64,000 nucleotides of DNA, taken from the NCBI RefSeq assembly GCF_001625215.2, contig NC_030383.2, forward strand, positions 51,766,380 to 51,830,379. The letters are read 5' to 3'. Positions 1 to 10,093 of the stretch are shown here, one piece after another. The number at the start of each line of letters is the position of its first letter. The first letter of the stretch is position 1. The notes under the pieces are model-generated. The model worked only from the letters and a program-made list of their open reading frames with translations. It made no database searches and was not told the DNA's origin. Source of the stretch: Daucus carota subsp. sativus (lineage: Eukaryota; Streptophyta; Magnoliopsida; Apiales; Apiaceae). Made by a program: the position numbers and the translations under genes.

Positions 1-1317
1 TTTTAATTTTGCCACTCCCTTGATCATAGTTTTAGGATATGAATCTTTTACCAGGTGCTGCGATTTTGGTAGTTTATGTTGTGTTTAGTTGGAGTGCATG
101 AAAACGGAGGGAATGGAATGAAATTTGAACTATATTAGTTGAATGTTTAGTAATTTCATTAATTTCACCATTGCATTCCTGTTACCCTTAACTATAACTC
201 AAACACTCTACTCTGTGAAAGAATGTTCCATTGTTGGTATACATATTTTCTATCCAAATCTCATCATACAAAATTTACATCGACTCAATTTTTATCAAGT
301 CCTTCCTTCTATCCGTTATTAGTGAGGCACTATGGTGCCTGAGCCGGGGGATTAGTGAGGTCTGGCTCATATAAGTAACTTGATATGTATTATTCATGTG
401 TAAAGGGACATATAACTCAAACTAAAAAAGAAAATTGTTGCCGTATTGTTCTTCACATGTTAGCCAGTTTATAAAGAGGTATACAAGGACTACTTGCTGG
501 AACAATTTATTTCAGATGCATATAAAACTAACAGTAATCCTGAAAGTAATTTCAGCATAAAACTATGATGTAATTTAGGAATGTTCTTCGTCAATTGTTG
601 TTCTCTTTGTCAAACCTTCGAAGTTCTCTGAGGAATTAGATTCAGTTGGAGGTCCAACTACTCCAGATTAGGCGCCTCTTCAGTAAGGTTGAATTCGAAG
701 ACACCAGTATTAGACTCATCAGGTTCTTCCGGTAATCTTGTGATTCAATAAATCCCTTGTACTTGAGATTTATTGTGCCTTTGTTGTATGTAGCTACTTC
801 AGTAACACTCGAAATCAAGTTTAAAGAAAAAGAAAACATAGAAAATTATAAAGGTGAATTGTCCGAGTCATCAAAACTTAGCAAGTAGGAGCCAAGGGGG
901 TCATGTCCAACTTTGATATACATATATGAGAACTCGAGAGCATACATTGTGCTAAGACATTTGGAATTGTGTTCTTCCAGACGGGACATCATTGGCTTTC
1001 TTTGACAGAAATGAATACTGAAGTTCTAGGATTAATGTCCAGTAGAACAAGTCCTGATAATCAATCTTGATACTGCAATGGAGCCAGAATAATATGAACT
1101 AGTAAAATAAATCTTTTTGCAGTCCTATACTGCAAGTTGAAGATCTTTAAGCACATAATTCCCATTCCTAAATACACATGCAACCTATATTCTGAGTGCC
1201 ACACCAGAAGATGGCTTGAAGCGGGCAGCAACTGCATTTTGATAAGGTTCTGGTCAAAAAGATGGATGCTTGTGATCCACGCTCGACCCAAAAAAATGAA
1301 CTTCTGGTGAGGAGGAA
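1..1317. other. No gene recognised; possible decayed retroelement interior
   Basis: No convincing coding exon is seen. Short open frames on the minus strand (642-839, 1061-1291) have no recognisable motif and are probably chance. The last bases before 1318 are purine-rich (GGTGAGGAGGAA), which is what a polypurine tract before a 3' LTR would look like, so part of this stretch may be the decayed interior of the element whose LTR follows. No polymerase motif supports this. Confidence 0.3.
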
Positions 1318-2308
1318 TGTTAATATATGATATGATTCTTGATAGGGTATATATTTATATATATTTTAGATGATAATTATTCTTATATTAGCTATATTTT
1401 GCATTTAATTGGACATATATTAATTAGATTTTAATATTTTATTGCAGGGAGCAAGTAATTCTAAATTGGAAATGATTTGGAGCAAATTAGAAGAAAATTC
1501 GAATTTGTTGACTAATTGCATAAGGAATATTGTTTGGCCATATCTTGAGTTCTAGAAGTCGGATTTGGGTGAGTAATTTACTATATCATTCTAGATGGGT
1601 CCAGATGTCAAAAGCCTGCTGAAACAGCCTAGGAACAGATAAAAAAGTCAACTATGAATTTTGATTTCGGAAACCTATTCAGTTTCAGATTTTCCTTGTA
1701 TAATCCTAGGAGAATAAAAAAACACTTTTGTATTAGGTTTTAGGAGAGAATTTTACATACGTGCTATTGAGGAGAGCCACGGAGAAGAAGAGAAAGGATC
1801 GGCACTTTCTACCGTATTCTATTCTTTTTATGATTCTTACGTGTTTTACTATGATTATGATTGGCTAAACCTCTATTGTTGGAAGGCTGTTTTGAAACCC
1901 TAAATCTTATGAAAGTTATGCAATATTTTTGATTCTTGAAAGTATGTTTTGATTGTACTTATATACGCGTCAATGCTTGTTAAGATACTTGAATTAACTA
2001 GGGTATGTGGTCATCTTTGCAAAGTCAATTAATCTTTCTATGCGGTCATGAGATTAATTGTGTTAGTGTGTAATTCGTTTTAATCTTTTTATGCGGTCAT
2101 GGGGGAACTTGTTTCTATGCGGCCATAGCAAGCTTTCTGTAAGTAATTTTCAGAACATACCAATGAAATTTAGAGTTGTTTCATGGGTTTAGTGGTGGAT
2201 TTTCATACTTTCCGCCATGTTTCTCTACTTGTTTACAAATAAAATTGCTTAGTTTAATTCTTAATTAATCATTAGTTTATTAAAACCCCCAATTATTATC
2301 TTTTAACA
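1318..2308 (+). mobile_element. Probable LTR (about 0.99 kb), Ty3/gypsy-like
   Basis: The segment starts with TGTTAA and ends with TTAACA, as LTRs do, and a purine-rich tract sits just before the start. Inside is a motif of the form TATGCGGTCATG repeated at about 2040, 2090 and 2115, and a stretch resembling plant gypsy LTR leaders. The 5-bp flanks (AGGAA and AAATA) do not match, so a clean solo LTR is not shown. Family assignment is from general resemblance only. Confidence 0.4.
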
Positions 2309-2737
2309 AAATATAAATTAAGTAAGCCCTTGATTCTTGGCTTACTTTCACTACATTATATACTGCACAAAAAAGTTTAAATTGGTTCACATCAATTCTT
2401 ATAAGTTCTCATCTTCATTATCTTCATGTTCTAGGAAAATTGATTACTTAATAAAATCATCTTCATGAGAATCGATTACTTAACCAAAGTGGACCGGAAC
2501 CGTACAAGATTGAAAATTATTGTAAAACTGATTCGCCTTCTACGGTAGATAATAACATAATTCTTCGTAAACATACAAAACATATACTCTCCACTCCATA
2601 CAAAACATTCTATGCCAAAGTAAAATACAAGAGTGACCTCTACACTTGCAGAAAAATATCTAGCAGTCGAGTCCTCACAAGTCCATGCAAATCATTTTAG
2701 TCCCATTTCTGAACCATATTATGTTCCTCTGTAACTA
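2309..2737. other. Intergenic, 3' flank of the aspartic protease
   Basis: AT-rich non-coding DNA. The protease gene ends at 2738 on the minus strand, so its 3' UTR and poly(A) signals should lie here. Nothing else is recognised. Confidence 0.4.
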
Positions 2738-4177
2738 CTAACAACTATCCGGCGAAAAAGAAACCAAAGAGTTGGCAATATCATAGCTAACCCGAATCCC
2801 CTGCTGCTGAATATTCCCAATTATCGACAACGATCTCGGCGTCGCCGCAAACGCAAAACAATACTTACCCTTCCCGTCAACCGGCACCAAATAATTACTC
2901 GTTTTTAACCACAACGTCTTTCCTCCCGTAAACACAAACGACACCGTCGGGACTTCAACTTTCTTCAGCTTCCCCAAATCATAACACGTGTCGAATATAT
3001 CAAACCCGCTCGAACTCGGCAACTGACTCGCCGCTTTCGCAAACGAGTCACGAACCGAGTCATAAACCTGAGTCGTGAGCCGAGTCACCGCGGTCCCCGA
3101 GTCGAGTATGATTCCACCGCGCCCCAACCTATCTATCTCGAAACAACCCTTCGGTATCGCCACTTCCTCGTCTCCCACGATGATTCCCGTCATTCCGATA
3201 TAAAAATACGTCGGTAATTTATGATTCTTCAGCAACGGAGCTGTCACCGAGTCACTGGGGGACGCCGAGTTGAACTCGAGTGTCGACGAGTCAACCGAGT
3301 CACGGTTGACTAAACAATAGGATATGGTTTTCGCGTTTATCTGTGACGGTAGCGACAATGCGGCGCCGCCGAGTCCGATCAGCCCGGCGGCGCCGGAGAA
3401 TAAACCGTGGTTCTCGTGACCGCACCCTATAGCGACATTGGGAACGGTGCCGGAACGGCCGAACGTCACCGTTTCGGTGGCTAAATTGCCAACTGTTGTT
3501 GAGCCGTCGCCGTAATCAACCTGGTAGAGACACGTGGCAGTTAAGAGTGTGCATGACGGTAGGTCCAGTGAGTTGCATTGCGGCGAGTTGCATGAAACAG
3601 TTTCGTAAGTTGATGAGTCAATTGGATTGAATATCGGGTCGGATTGTTGGTAACAGTTTGTGCATGGCTCACACTGGATCCAGATGACGTCACTGCCGGT
3701 ATCGATGACCATGTAGTATTCTTTTGCCGGGGTTCCGATACCGATGCGTGTGAAGTACTCGCCGCTTCCTTGCCGGGTTCCGGCGGTGACGGGGGTTTGA
3801 AGATTTTTCTGAGCTGTGAGCGAGTTGGACGAGTTGACTCGGCCCGAGTCATGGTTGAGTTCGGAGGTGAGCGAGTTGACTCGGACCGAGTCATGAGCGA
3901 GTCGGGAGAGGGTGAGCTGGGTATAGTTTTTGTGGGTGGGTTTGTAGAGGGAGAGATGTGAGTGGAGGGGGAGGATGAGATGTGATAGGTTGGTTTGGAG
4001 AGAGTGAGTTGAATCGGACCGAGTTATTAACGAGTCAGGAAGTGAGTTTTGTGAGTTGGAGAAGAGGGTTTGGGTTTGATGAAGTGAAGATGACACATCA
4101 AAAGTGGTAGTTTTAATTGAGAAAATGGAGGGAGTGTTGAGGAGCAAAATGATATACACGGAAAAAATGAAGGCCAT
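2738..4177 (-). CDS. ASPG1: Aspartic protease, ASPG1-like (pepsin family A1)
   Basis: Single-exon gene for a 479-residue protein. Residues 1-20 are a hydrophobic signal peptide. A Ser/Thr-rich propeptide follows to about residue 130, then the mature two-lobed domain. The first catalytic motif is DTGSD at residue 159 and the second is DSGTA at residue 359. Many paired cysteines (CEPCTNC, CNSPQC, GCGHENHGLF) mark the plant nepenthesin-like insert, and the GSGEYF lead-in and GNIQQQG near the end are typical of the family. Family knowledge: ASPG1 of Arabidopsis is a secretory-pathway aspartic protease linked to ABA-dependent drought avoidance in guard cells. Length and both active sites look intact, so the gene is probably functional. 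The G+C content is much higher than in the flanks. A foldback MITE lies directly upstream (4218-4498). Confidence 0.92.
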   Translation of the reverse strand: MAFIFSVYIILLLNTPSIFSIKTTTFDVSSSLHQTQTLFSNSQNSLPDSLITRSDSTHSLQTNLSHLILPLHSHLSLYKPTHKNYTQLTLSRLAHDSVRVNSLTSELNHDSGRVNSSNSLTAQKNLQTPVTAGTRQGSGEYFTRIGIGTPAKEYYMVIDTGSDVIWIQCEPCTNCYQQSDPIFNPIDSSTYETVSCNSPQCNSLDLPSCTLLTATCLYQVDYGDGSTTVGNLATETVTFGRSGTVPNVAIGCGHENHGLFSGAAGLIGLGGAALSLPSQINAKTISYCLVNRDSVDSSTLEFNSASPSDSVTAPLLKNHKLPTYFYIGMTGIIVGDEEVAIPKGCFEIDRLGRGGIILDSGTAVTRLTTQVYDSVRDSFAKAASQLPSSSGFDIFDTCYDLGKLKKVEVPTVSFVFTGGKTLWLKTSNYLVPVDGKGKYCFAFAATPRSLSIIGNIQQQGIRVSYDIANSLVSFSPDSC

Positions 4178-4209
4178 TTTTCTGGTTTATTTGTTTGAAT
4201 ATTGTTGCG

Positions 4210-4217
4210 TTTTTATA
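4210..4217 (-). promoter_or_regulatory. Candidate TATA box next to the protease start
   Basis: On the minus strand this reads TATAAAAA, 33 bp before the ATG. That would leave a very short 5' UTR, so it may not be the main TATA box. A second TATATAAG lies at 4499-4506, on the far side of the inserted MITE. Confidence 0.35.
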
Positions 4218-4498
4218 GGATTAATTATCAGGTAAGTTACTTTCGGAAATTTTTGATCTAATTTGAATCATTAAAATCATAAAAAATATCAAATGAATAT
4301 TTCTAGTATCTTTTCGAGAAGTAAATTTTATTTTTCATTGAGTTCAATGAAAAATAAAATTTATTTTTGAAAAAATATTAGAAATATCTATTTGATATTT
4401 TTTTTTATGATTTTAGTTAGTCAACTGAGATTAAAATTTTTCGAATTATCCATTTGATATTTTCTAATGTAAAATGTGATGTAATTGATAATTAACCC
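4218..4498. mobile_element. Foldback MITE (long inverted repeat) in the protease promoter
   Basis: About 280 bp with two arms that pair almost along their full length around a centre near 4336-4340 (TTCATTGA / TCAATGAA). The outer ends are GGATTAATTATCA (4218-4230) and TGATAATTAACCC (4486-4498). The flanks, read on the minus strand as TATAAAAAC and TATATAAGC, match at 6 of 9 positions, which could be a decayed 9-bp target duplication of Mutator type. A transcript would fold into a long hairpin. Confidence 0.7.
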
Positions 4499-4612
4499 GC
4501 TTATATATGGAGAGGGAAAGATTGTCAAATGATTGTCAAACGAATTCTATTCTATTTTGATACACCAGTATGTACACCAACAACAAGGAAAAAAAATAAT
4601 AAATATTTAGAG

Positions 4613-4993
4613 TAAAGTTCTGTGGAGACCGCTATTTCATCAGAGACTTCGAAGACCACGTATGTTCTGCAATCAAAACACTATAAAATACATTATTTTG
4701 TAAAATATGTTCTACAAATATCATGTATTCATTAAAATTGTTGAAGATCATCTATGTTTAATAAGTTGATAATGTATGTTCTGCAAATTGAACAAATGTT
4801 CTGCAAACTAAACATATTTCATAGAACAAAACATTTTGTAATGTTCCACATGTAAAACTTATATGATATTCAAGATTTTAAGTGAAATAATGATTTCGTA
4901 GAACATGATTTGCAAAACTATACGTTTTGCAATGTTTTTATGAAATATTTTAACTGCAGAACATAGATGGTCTCCGGGTCTCCAAAAAAAAAT
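4613..4993. mobile_element. MITE-like element with inverted ends GGAGACC...GGTCTCC
   Basis: The left end holds GTGGAGACC and ATGTTCTGCA. The right end, read in reverse complement, holds GGAGACC and ATGTTCTGCAG. The motif ATGTTCTGCAAA and close variants recur about six times inside. There is no coding potential. Target duplication is unclear. Confidence 0.5.
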
Positions 4994-5336
4994 GTGGAAT
5001 TTATATTTAATAATTTGATATAGTGAAAACTTTTTTCTTTCCCTTTGAGGAATTTGTGTGTTTAACGAGTCAAATAATTCCAACTATCATAGGACCCATT
5101 TGTTCGGTATACGTAAACCAAGATCTTTACGATCACATTCAACACTACGGCTCTTAAAAGTGTTACATTTTATAAATTTTTTAGTAATTTACCAATGAAT
5201 ACATAATCTACCTTCATTTTCGGCTAGATGCCTAATTTTATTTTAATCATAATTTGTTATAAGAATAGTGCTAGTCATCCATATTTTTTTCTGGAATACA
5301 TAACACTTGTTTTGATTCGTGAACGCATACACGGGT

Positions 5337-5598
5337 AGGGGTGGCAATATCAGACACGACCCGAAACCCGACACGAACCCGACCCAACCCGAAACCCGAT
5401 TTACTGAGATGGAAACCCGAAAGTGACCCGAAAATCACCCGACAGACCCGAAATGGACCCGAAATGACCCGAAACTAGAATTTCATTTGTAATAACTTCA
5501 ATTTTTGGTTTTATTCAATTTTAAGTGATTTTAGGTTGACCCGAAATCGACCTGATTGCTGACACGAACACGACCCGTTACCCGAAATTGCCACCCCT
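5337..5598. mobile_element. MITE with 10-bp target duplication (AGGGGTGGCAAT termini)
   Basis: Terminal inverted repeats are AGGGGTGGCAAT and ATTGCCACCCCT. Both flanks read ATACACGGGT (5327-5336 and 5599-5608), a perfect 10-bp direct repeat. The interior is built of many GACCCGAAA-type units. This is a short non-autonomous DNA transposon; the class is not decided by the ends alone. Confidence 0.85.
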
Positions 5599-5608
5599 AT
5601 ACACGGGT

Positions 5609-7283
5609 GAGCAAAAGCCCAATTCAAAATCCCCGTAGAAGACAGGATAATCCACTTCAAAATTATACCCCATTTATGTCGATCTTATCAAATTCTTTAC
5701 ATTTCAAGATATACTAGGTATAGTAAATTTTTATAATATAAAAATCATATACCTCCACCACTTTTCTCTATTATACTTATTTTATATATTAAATATTAAT
5801 CAGTCTCATCACTATACCCATTTTTCTTACTTTTTCAGTCTTATTTTATATATTTTCTTCATCTTCGTACCACATTCAAATATAAATATTTGGGTGGTAG
5901 GGAAAGTATATTTTAAATATGGAATTCTAGAAAATTTGTTTTCAAGATAAATCGGGTTAGAAAAAATTTAGGTATTAAGATTCTCATTTTTATCTTGATA
6001 TATGATTATTTTTTTTTGTTATAGAAGAAAAGAAGAATTTGACAGAGTGATATTATTTCAGACCGGTGTGTGAATGTGTAATTCTATTTAATTATAAAAA
6101 AAATAATGAAAAGAGAAAAAGATACGAAAAACTATCAATAATAACTTGTGCGAGGCACGGGTAATAGAATGAATTATTATATGACCAAACTACACATTTA
6201 CGAAACTGCTAAATAGATTATACAAATGATTTACAAATAAATTATATAATAGATATGAAATTGATATAGATAAAAAGATATTTATGTAAGTGGTTAATGA
6301 GTTTCAATATTTATATATCCTTAATTGCTCACAATACTTCGCAAAAGACTATTTATGTCCTTCCTAAAATTTCTGAAACCATACAAACAAGGATATTTAT
6401 GTACTTTCGACACCATCCCGATTAATCTAACTATGCATATTATTCAACTTTATTCTAGTTATATCTTTTATTGCAACATGTGTATATTCATTTTCAATTG
6501 GTTAACATGATCGTCAGTTATTTGTCAGCTCTTATGATTTAATCGTGTAATTTGAATCTATCGTTCTTCAAATGCTTAAGATTAGTTTTTCCATCATTAA
6601 TATCCGTCTGGGAAAACATCTCGTTGTCTATTTTCTTCTGTTTAAGAATAACCTGTAAGTTGTTACAGAAAAAGATATCGTTGAATGTTTTTGAGACGAA
6701 TGAAACTGGTTTGTAAAAATTAACTTTCTTGAACTTTAGTCTATCAACATGGATGTCTTTGTCTTTTTTATAAAGTTTTGAGCAAGTCGTGATGTCCTAC
6801 GAAGTCCGTTTTTACTTCTTCGAACAGAAATTGTAAGTTTTTTTTTAACATCATTACATCTCTATTTTGTATTTGTATCTTGTATGCATACTGTGTAGGG
6901 ATGGGTATCGGGTCACTATGGGACCGGGTAGTGCTATCTCTGCTTTTGATCCGCGAATCTAATACCAATCCCTGAAACCGTCCCCATTCCTCTACGGGAA
7001 TTCTTTTGCTCCTCAATCCATGTCCCAAACAAGGAATGGGGATCTCCGCGAGATTCATGGAATCTCGCGGAGATTAATCATAATATATAATATTACTCTA
7101 TTTTTATATAATATTTTAAGTAACATTTTAAATTTATGCCTTAGTAGTAAGAAGTTTGTTGTATGTTATGATATCTTCGAGACCTGATATAGCTTTTGTA
7201 GTTGGGATTGTCAGTCTTTATCTAACAAATGATCACGTTATGAAGTATTGAAAAGCGGTTAAGTGGATTAATTATGTGATATT
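5609..7283. other. AT-rich intergenic DNA
   Basis: No gene recognised. A G+C-richer patch at about 6895-7075 contains GATCTCCGCGAGATTCATGG-like palindromic sequence and starts GGGATGGGTATCGGGTC, as in many plant MITEs, but both ends could not be defined. Confidence 0.35.
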
Positions 7284-7287
7284 TTAG

Positions 7288-7775
7288 AGGTACTTCCAAA
7301 CTGGGTCTTACATTTGAGAATGGTAAACTAGTGCTTATTGAATATATAGATTCTGACTTGACAGGAGATAACGATACATTGTAATCCACTTCTGGATATT
7401 TGACGACTTTTTGGGGGGAGCAATCTTATGACAATCTAGATTACAAAATGGTGTTTCACTTTCTACGGGAGAGGCAAAGTATATAGCAACAACTGAAGCT
7501 TGTATGGAGTTGTTGTTAAAGCGGTTGATGCAAGAGCTTGGCTTCCCACAACAACGCTGTGTGATTTTTTATGATAATTAAGAAGCTATTAATATAGTTG
7601 ATCTTTCAATATTTCTTGCAAGGTATCATTGGATTAGAGTCGCTCTTGAGGAAGGGTTGTTTGAGGTGAAAAACGTACACACCAATGATAATGATTCTAA
7701 TATGTTGATGAGGACTTTAGATAAAGGGAAGCTAAAGGTATGTTGTTCAATCTCCGGAATGGCGAACTCTTTTTT
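7288..7775 (+). pseudogene. Ty1-copia RNase H remnant
   Basis: Translated in pieces, this matches the C-terminal RNase H part of copia polyproteins: a DSDLTGD-like motif, STSGYL, QSRLQ, STGEAKYIATTEAC, LMQELG, and a tail ending CCSISGMA. It is broken by stop codons at 7382-7384, near 7427 and near 7577, and by a frameshift near 7410. Two of the stops replace residues where Trp or Arg codons are usual. The gene is dead. An LTR-like TGTTGG begins at 7797 after a purine-rich tract, as expected for the 3' end of such an element. Confidence 0.85.
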
Positions 7776-7796
7776 ATAGTTAGAAAGTAGGAAATT

Positions 7797-8560
7797 TGTT
7801 GGATTTTGATTTCTTTCCATGAGATTAGAAGGCCAATTGGATTACCCTTATCTTGGCTTACAAGGAGATAAAAAAATAAAGAAAAACCTTTATACAAATA
7901 ATAGGAGGATATATGTTAAAATAAGTAGAGTGAAAATAGACACAAGAGAGATATCGTGTGAAAATTCGTAGAAAAATATCCGGCTGCACTAGCTATCTTT
8001 TGCAATTCCCGAGGTTCCAACGGTCAGATCGTCCTGATTTTGGACGGCGTCTTCCTAACACTGATATTAGATCTTGAACGGTGGAGATTAGATTGGAGGT
8101 CCAGAAAGTCAGTTATTAAGGGGCTACTGGGCAGAAGTTTTTGGCACCACAGTGAAGATAAATCTACCCGAGTTTTTCTTAGTGTTGTCTTATTTGCTTG
8201 CATACTTTTTAACGAATTATTCCACAAGTGTGAAGGTGAGAAGAGTGTAAAGGTGATTGTATTTCTCTAAAGAAGAACTTCATGTATTACACATATAATT
8301 TATCATAATGAATTGTGTGGGTGGACTACGATTATGTGGTTTACTCCTTACGTTGAGGAGGTTTTCACGTATAACTTTTTTGGTGTCTTGTTTATTGTTA
8401 TCGTTGTTTTATATATTTATTTCATCAAAGGTTCACATAAATATGGATAAGTATTATCTAACGAAATTTACTTCTTCCCGTGATATTACTTATTCTCAAT
8501 GCAAAACAATCATATCCGAGGTTATAAATGTCAAATTGATGCGTTATCTCCCTCAAGATT
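7797..8560 (+). mobile_element. Probable 3' LTR and flank of the decayed copia element
   Basis: Starts TGTTGG directly after the purine-rich AGAAAGTAGGAAA and the end of the RNase H remnant. The LTR should lie here, but its right end cannot be placed. No coding sequence is recognised; the open frames at 8024-8565 look like chance. Confidence 0.4.
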
Positions 8561-8599
8561 ATTGATAACTAAATTCTGTGAGAAATGAAAATAACATAT

Positions 8600-9320
8600 A
8601 ATCTCGTTGTATATAAGAGCAGGTGCAGCGCGGGCCTAACTCCGCTGACCCGCTTTTCATTTGATTGTGAATTAGTTAGCCAGGCCCGGGAAGGTGGGCT
8701 GACCAACTCTGCTCCTTTTATATTAATTTTTAATTTTATATGTTTTGGTTATCAGTTCACCTACTTGAATTTGCTTGAATGTAATGTTAATATTGATGTT
8801 ATAAAAAGCAGTCTGAAATCGTAACGTTTGTAAATATAACGTTTAATTTTTTTACACTATAAATAGAATGATTTGCATTTTTTTTTACACACTCATCTTC
8901 TTGAAAAAATCAAGAGAGCACAAAAATGAATCCCCGTCAATATTCACATTCAAATCCAAAAAATTGCAGTGGCATTGCATAAATTACAAAAAGCTGATAA
9001 AGACTGGTGAGGACTTGTCTCACTATAAATCGGAAAAAAAATGCAGGACACAAAAAGTCATCGAATCTTGAAAAAGTGAGGAAGAAACTAATGAAATATC
9101 ACATAAATGTATGGTGTGGATGTGTCTGGGACTATGTATTGCAGTACACTATCATTGAAAAATGCAATGAAATATTTGGGAATCTCAGGGACCAAAGCTA
9201 GGAAGCACCTGAGAGCAACATCTGGTGGGGGGTCTCTGAGGTGAATTATTATTAGAAGCACACTCGTATTGACAAAGAATGTGAATTCAGTGTGCGTGAC
9301 ACAGAAATACACTCCTATTA
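8600..9320 (+). mobile_element. Possible truncated PIF/Harbinger-like element
   Basis: A GAGCAGGTGCAGC end at about 8608 is like plant PIF/Harbinger or Tourist termini, and GCTCC closes a short inverted match near 8720. A TATA box (TATAAATAG) at about 8861 is followed 65 bp later by an ATG at 8926 that opens an 18-codon frame beginning MNPRQYSHSN and ending in a stop. That layout resembles the start of the Harbinger MYB-like ORF. No transposase is seen. Confidence 0.3.
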
Positions 9321-10093
9321 CACAAAGCTAAATCTTGGAAAAGAAGTACATGATGTGTTGGAGGGAGGGGACATCCACGTAAAATACAAAAAACCAAATC
9401 TTGAAAAATTCAGAACAAAAGCATTTAAAATTCATATTATTAGGAGTCTACAATACTGACAAAGAAAATGAATCTTGTGTGTGCCTGTGTGGGAGGAAGG
9501 GAGTCCTTGAAATTTTGCAGATTCAGGCGGGTATGACACTAGAAAGAACCACAGAGAAGCATATAGGGGTGGTGGTGTAAAAGTCCACGATTTCTTCTTG
9601 TACAGTTCTTGTTTCTCTGCTACGAAACTAATACTAAGGAGCCTTTATACTTTGTGCTATCAAATCTGTTAAGTGACCAATTTTCCTAAAACCTCAAGGT
9701 GTTAGGAGGAGGGCTTACCAGGATCATATTCTAACAAAATCATATTTTAGACACACCAAGAAGTTCAGAAATCATATTACGCATCAAAATACACAACAAA
9801 TATAGCAATCTGAGTAATATGTAAGATATAATTTGTATATCACATAGCTGCAACACTTAATTGATATTAACATAATGAACAAGAAATAGACTCTGTGGTT
9901 TAGCATGGTAAATTCACCAACTATCTGGTTTAACAGGCCATATCTGTGCTTTTCTCATTCATATATTTTTTCTTTCTAACCATAGCAAATAAGGTTCAAA
10001 CAGTTGTGCTCCTATATACATATATATAACCATGATCCTAGCTTCTTAATTTTACATATAGATTATAACTAGCCACAGAATGCTGAAATGCAA
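9321..10093. other. Intergenic, 3' flank of ClpS1
   Basis: No gene recognised. The ClpS1 gene ends at 10094 on the minus strand, so its 3' UTR lies in the right part of this stretch. Confidence 0.35.

Noticed and set aside
1061-1291. Small protein gene on the minus strand
   Set aside because: A phrase in another frame (AARFKPSSGVALR) looked coding but no exon structure or family could be found.
3541-3961. Open frames overlapping the aspartic protease in other phases
   Set aside because: They lie inside a G+C-rich, well-supported gene and have no motifs; they are shadows.
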